A DNA stretch of 15,018 bases from BRHc4a sp049325055 (GTDB lineage Bacteria; Bacillota; Desulfotomaculia; Desulfotomaculales; Desulfocucumaceae), in NCBI GenBank assembly GCA_049325055.1, contig JBMOPB010000007.1, positions 1-15,018 on the forward strand. Reading direction: 5' to 3'. The first letter of the stretch is position 1. The number at the start of each line of letters is the position of its first letter. The notes under the pieces are model-generated. The model was not told where the DNA came from, searched no databases, and was given only the letters and a program-made list of their open reading frames with translations. Of this stretch, positions 12,488-15,018 are shown in pieces. Both the position numbers and the translations under genes were made by a program.

Positions 12488-13506
12488 ACCAGGTATTCCA
12501 CCCTGGCCCCTGGAAAATTACCCTCCAGGCTGGTGCTGAATATCCGGGCCATGCTTTCCATGGTTTCCTTCGGATAAACGTATTTTCCGTAGCCGAACTG
12601 GCCGTATTTAAATTTTCTCTCCTCCTCATCCATGGGCAGCGTGGTGGTGGGGAATACCTCCAGTATTCTTTTTTTTGCCCTGGCGGTAAAGCGGTGGCTG
12701 ATAAGCTCAAATGTTACATTTTTTTCGGCCGCAGGGCCAAGGTTATTTCTAAGGTTTTCAATAAGTCTGCTGTACTGGTCCTCCCAGCCGGGGTAAACCA
12801 TTATGGGAGCGATAATAAACCCCAGCGGGTAGCCTGCGGCGGCCACTTTAGCCGCGGCTTCAAGGCGTTCGTCTATGCCGGGGGTGCCGTGCTCGTATTT
12901 TTTTATTACCCTGGCTGTGTTTATGCTGAACCTGAACCTGGTGTGCTCCCTGTGGTCCGCGTCAAGAAGCGAATCCACTTCTGTAAACTTGGTCACGAAC
13001 CGGAAGCGGCCCAGGTCCTGCCGGCCGAAAAACTCGATGGCCTTTTTCAGTGACCCGGTATATCTTTCAACGGGGATTGGGTCCGATGTTGCGGCCCCCT
13101 CAAAGAGGGTTGCTTCCGGCGCCCGCTCTTTTATATACTGCCTGGCGGCCTCCAGTATTTCGTCCACATTTACGTATATGCGCAGGTATGGCCTGTTGCC
13201 AAGAGTTGTGTTCAGGTAGCAGTACTCGCATTTGCCGCTGCAGCTGGTATTCAGGGGAAGCTGGTAATGGGCGGAGGGCTTGCAGGTCTCGAACTTTAAT
13301 GTTCGCCTCACTCCCACCACCATTGTACGCTTCGCCTCGAAATAAGCTTCCTGGGCTGTTTTACCCGGAATCCCGGTAATGCGGTTGTGGCTGGCCGTAA
13401 AAATGACCGGTATGCCCTCGCTTTTGAAACGGTTGTACAGCTTCTGCCCCAGCGGGTAATTGAGCGCGTCCTTTTCGAAAAACACTCTTCCCGGGATAAA
13501 TGACAT
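12484..13506 (-). CDS. splB: Spore photoproduct lyase (radical SAM)
   Basis: SplB repairs the UV lesion 5-thyminyl-5,6-dihydrothymine during spore germination, using a 5'-deoxyadenosyl radical. The radical SAM cluster motif CSGKCEYCY gives C89, C93 and C96, the Cx3Cx2C spacing specific to this family. QLPLNTSCSGKC, FEGAATSDP, SLKKAIEFFG and RFRFSINT match the family course. At 340 residues it has full length. Where Bacillus SplB has the hydrogen-donor C141, this protein has A139 in GAATSDP. C75, in FETCKPSAHYQLPL, may take its place, as I recall proposed for the Clostridium acetobutylicum enzyme. Y95 and Y97 in the cluster motif are kept. AGGGGGG lies about 6 nt before the ATG. It lies 50 nt after the amidohydrolase gene and is probably co-transcribed. 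Confidence 0.95.
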   Translation of the reverse strand: MSFIPGRVFFEKDALNYPLGQKLYNRFKSEGIPVIFTASHNRITGIPGKTAQEAYFEAKRTMVVGVRRTLKFETCKPSAHYQLPLNTSCSGKCEYCYLNTTLGNRPYLRIYVNVDEILEAARQYIKERAPEATLFEGAATSDPIPVERYTGSLKKAIEFFGRQDLGRFRFVTKFTEVDSLLDADHREHTRFRFSINTARVIKKYEHGTPGIDERLEAAAKVAAAGYPLGFIIAPIMVYPGWEDQYSRLIENLRNNLGPAAEKNVTFELISHRFTARAKKRILEVFPTTTLPMDEEERKFKYGQFGYGKYVYPKETMESMARIFSTSLEGNFPGARVEYLV

Positions 13507-13517
13507 AAAAAGCCCCC

Positions 13518-13527
13518 CTGAATTCAG
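13518..13527. repeat. CTGAATTCAG palindrome upstream of splB
   Basis: A perfect 10-bp palindrome sits in the 50-nt gap between the amidohydrolase and splB genes. It shares its GAATTCA core with the tandem array at 11442-11475. Confidence 0.4.
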
Positions 13528-13556
13528 ACCAGTAATTCCGGCTTCCTTGGGCTATT

Positions 13557-14771
13557 TTATCCACGGTGGGGCATTAACATGAGTTCTATATTTTCAAGAG
13601 CTTTTAAATCGTTCAGGGGGTTGCCCCTGACTGCTATCAGCAGGGGGGGCAGCCCGGGCCTGACCATTCCCATTTCTTTTTCCAGCCCCAATATGGCCGC
13701 GCCTTCACGGGTGGCCGCTCCCAGTATCTGCTCCCTGGTCAGGCCGGCCTCTTCCAGCAGAAGCAGTTCCTCCAGGTATCCTTCACCGTGAAGCACACCG
13801 GAGGCCCCGGCGTCGGTTCCCACTCCCAGCCGGACTCCCAATTCCGAGGCCACTTTAACCATTCTTTGCTGCCTTTTATATGTATGTGTTATAACTTCCA
13901 GTTCTCCGGCGGAGTAGCGGTCTTTAAGGGGTTCCCTGGCCTGGAGGGCCACCGGGGCCAGGGTGGGTATCCATGGGATGCCCCTTTCGGCCATGGCCTC
14001 CAGGGTTGATTCTCTTACAAAGTAACCGTGCTCCAGGCTGTCCACCCCGGCTTCAACCGCCAGCCTCACCGCTTTATCGGAACTGGCGTGGGCCATAACG
14101 TTAAGTCCCCTGTGGTGCGCCACAGACACCAGTTCACGCAGTTGGCCCCCTGTAAACTGTATTTCTCCCACCCGGCTGTATTCCTTAAAGCTGACCACGC
14201 CTGAAACCAGTACCTTTATATGGTCGGCCCCCCTGCGGGTGATGTCGGCCACCGCTTCCGCTATTTTTTCGCCGGTCACCCCGGGGCCCAGGAAGGACCC
14301 GTATTTAACCGGGTTTCTCAGGGCTGCGCCGGCAGCCCGTATGAGGGGAACGGTCAGTTCCCGCTTTGCATCATTCCGCACCCTGATCGCTATCCAATCC
14401 CTGTCGCCCCCATCCCGTACCGCCGCGATCCCCCTTCCAAGTGTTCTGGCAAGGTCATCCCGGATTCTTTTCCTCAGGAGGTCCTCCTGTGACCACAGTG
14501 CCATGGCGTTATGGAAATCTTGGCCGTCCAGGGCCAGGTGCACATGGCAGTCCACCATTCCCGGCATAACGGTGTATTCCTGAAGGTCCAGGAATTCTTT
14601 AATCTCAGGGGCTGCACCGGGACTGTCACCGGAACAGGGGCGCATATCCCTTATTAAGCCTCCTGCTACTGTAATATCCACACCTTTGCCTTCAATTGCA
14701 GTAATGCCGTCATATACCCTTCCGGCGCGGATAACCATGCTGGTGCCTGAAGAGATGCCTATAACCTTCAA
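13557..14771 (-). CDS. Metal-dependent amidohydrolase (Xaa-Pro dipeptidase-like branch)
   Basis: A 404-residue amidohydrolase-superfamily enzyme with a TIM barrel and a flanking beta-sandwich. The full binuclear metal set is visible: H76 and H78 in VDCHVHLA, K186 in DHIKVLVSG (the carboxylated lysine), H228 in VMAHASS, H248 in SLEHGYF and D320 in GTDAGAS. This resembles the branch that includes Xaa-Pro dipeptidases and imidazolonepropionase-like proteins; the substrate is unknown. A C-terminal GLPPLLIAVRGNPLNDL closes the sandwich domain in the normal way. The start is TTG (plus-strand 14769-14771), with AGAGGGA about 6 nt upstream; the internal methionine at residue 12 has no ribosome-binding site. 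splB follows on the same strand. Confidence 0.88.
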   Translation of the reverse strand: MKVIGISSGTSMVIRAGRVYDGITAIEGKGVDITVAGGLIRDMRPCSGDSPGAAPEIKEFLDLQEYTVMPGMVDCHVHLALDGQDFHNAMALWSQEDLLRKRIRDDLARTLGRGIAAVRDGGDRDWIAIRVRNDAKRELTVPLIRAAGAALRNPVKYGSFLGPGVTGEKIAEAVADITRRGADHIKVLVSGVVSFKEYSRVGEIQFTGGQLRELVSVAHHRGLNVMAHASSDKAVRLAVEAGVDSLEHGYFVRESTLEAMAERGIPWIPTLAPVALQAREPLKDRYSAGELEVITHTYKRQQRMVKVASELGVRLGVGTDAGASGVLHGEGYLEELLLLEEAGLTREQILGAATREGAAILGLEKEMGMVRPGLPPLLIAVRGNPLNDLKALENIELMLMPHRG

Positions 14772-14803
14772 AGCCGTCCCTCTTTTCGTGTCTGTGCATT
14801 TTC

Positions 14804-14833
14804 AATCTACCACCGCAAGACCGGAGAGGTCAA
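14804..14833 (-). promoter_or_regulatory. Possible sigma-A promoter for amidohydrolase-splB
   Basis: On the minus strand TTGACC (14833-14828) and TAGATT (14809-14804) are 18 bp apart, matching 5 and 4 of 6 consensus bases. It lies 33 bp upstream of the amidohydrolase start and after the minus-strand terminator, which is where the two-gene unit would need a promoter. Confidence 0.45.
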
Positions 14834-14905
14834 TTGTTTGCACGGTATCCAAAATGACATTTTTAAATAATTTAAAATTTATTGAGATTTGAATCCTGAC
14901 TTTAA

Positions 14906-14969
14906 CAGCATATGAGGGCAAAAATATGCCGCAACCCCCTGTAAACAAAGGAGTTGCGGCCTTCATATG
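14906..14969 (-). terminator. Minus-strand terminator of a gene beyond the right edge
   Basis: Read on the minus strand, GCCGCAACTCC (14960-14950) pairs with the GGGGTTGCGGC ending at 14928 to give an 11-bp stem with one G-U, followed by ATATTTTTG. On the plus strand the G-U becomes an A-C mismatch and the T-tract is shorter, so the minus strand is the likely one. CATATGA (14909-14915) and TCATATG (14963-14969) add an outer inverted repeat. A minus-strand frame ending TGA at 14997-14995 could be the end of that gene, but too little is visible to identify it. Confidence 0.65.
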
Positions 14970-15018
14970 TTTTCAGAAATATGTAGGGAAAACTTCATTT
15001 TTTGCTGTTGGCCAAAAT

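Noticed and set aside
12694..13379. Plus-strand open frames opposite splB
   Set aside because: The minus strand encodes a full-length SplB with its radical SAM motif; the plus-strand frames have no family resemblance.
1..15018. tRNA, rRNA, CRISPR arrays, transposases or phage genes
   Set aside because: None was seen on reading either strand. No regularly spaced direct repeats, cloverleaf sequences or insertion-sequence ends stand out, and the genes are ordinary chromosomal ones.

Overview
The window reads as chromosomal DNA from a moderately GC-rich, spore-forming, anaerobic Gram-positive bacterium. The best guess is a clostridial lineage near Desulfotomaculum/Pelotomaculum. This rests on three things: the spoIIE tail followed by tilS and ftsH, a spore photoproduct lyase, and a long, divergent formate-tetrahydrofolate ligase of the kind seen in anaerobes with reductive C1 metabolism. 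Strong Shine-Dalgarno sites and frequent GTG/TTG starts fit. The genus is an inference; no rRNA is present.

Left part (1-4610, all +): the last codons of a SpoIIE-type PP2C phosphatase end in a terminator that overlaps the stop codon. Then come tilS (tRNA-Ile lysidine synthetase, probable TTG start), ftsH (membrane AAA+ protease with its own sigma-A-type promoter), ndk (nucleoside diphosphate kinase, closed by a terminator), and a FlK-like hot-dog thioesterase.

Middle (4610-7590, +): fhs stands alone between a 230-nt leader and a strong terminator. Its codon use is markedly biased to C/G-ending codons. A 420-nt gene-free stretch follows. It holds a predicted three-way-junction RNA with an intrinsic terminator and a second hairpin, ahead of a UPF0251/DUF134 DNA-binding protein with a zinc-ribbon-like tail.

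Folate block (7600-11410, +): an HD-domain phosphohydrolase, folP (dihydropteroate synthase with an extra N-terminal domain of about 125 residues), folB and folK make most of the pterin-to-dihydropteroate branch. A nitrilase-family amidohydrolase and a metallo-beta-lactamase-fold hydrolase follow. Together with fhs, about 5 kb of the window concerns making or charging folate C1 carriers.

Right part (12484-15018, -): splB and an amidohydrolase (subtype with a carboxylated lysine) run on the minus strand and meet the metallo-hydrolase head to head, with stop codons overlapping. A strong minus-strand terminator near 14910-14970 implies that another minus-strand gene lies just beyond the right edge.

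No mobile element, CRISPR array, tRNA or rRNA was seen. The most interesting items are the unassigned RNA structure at 6749-6892, the HD hydrolase as a candidate for the often-missing dihydroneopterin triphosphate dephosphorylation step, the E-to-Q change at the cation-site position of Fhs, and a spore photoproduct lyase lacking the Bacillus hydrogen-donor cysteine.
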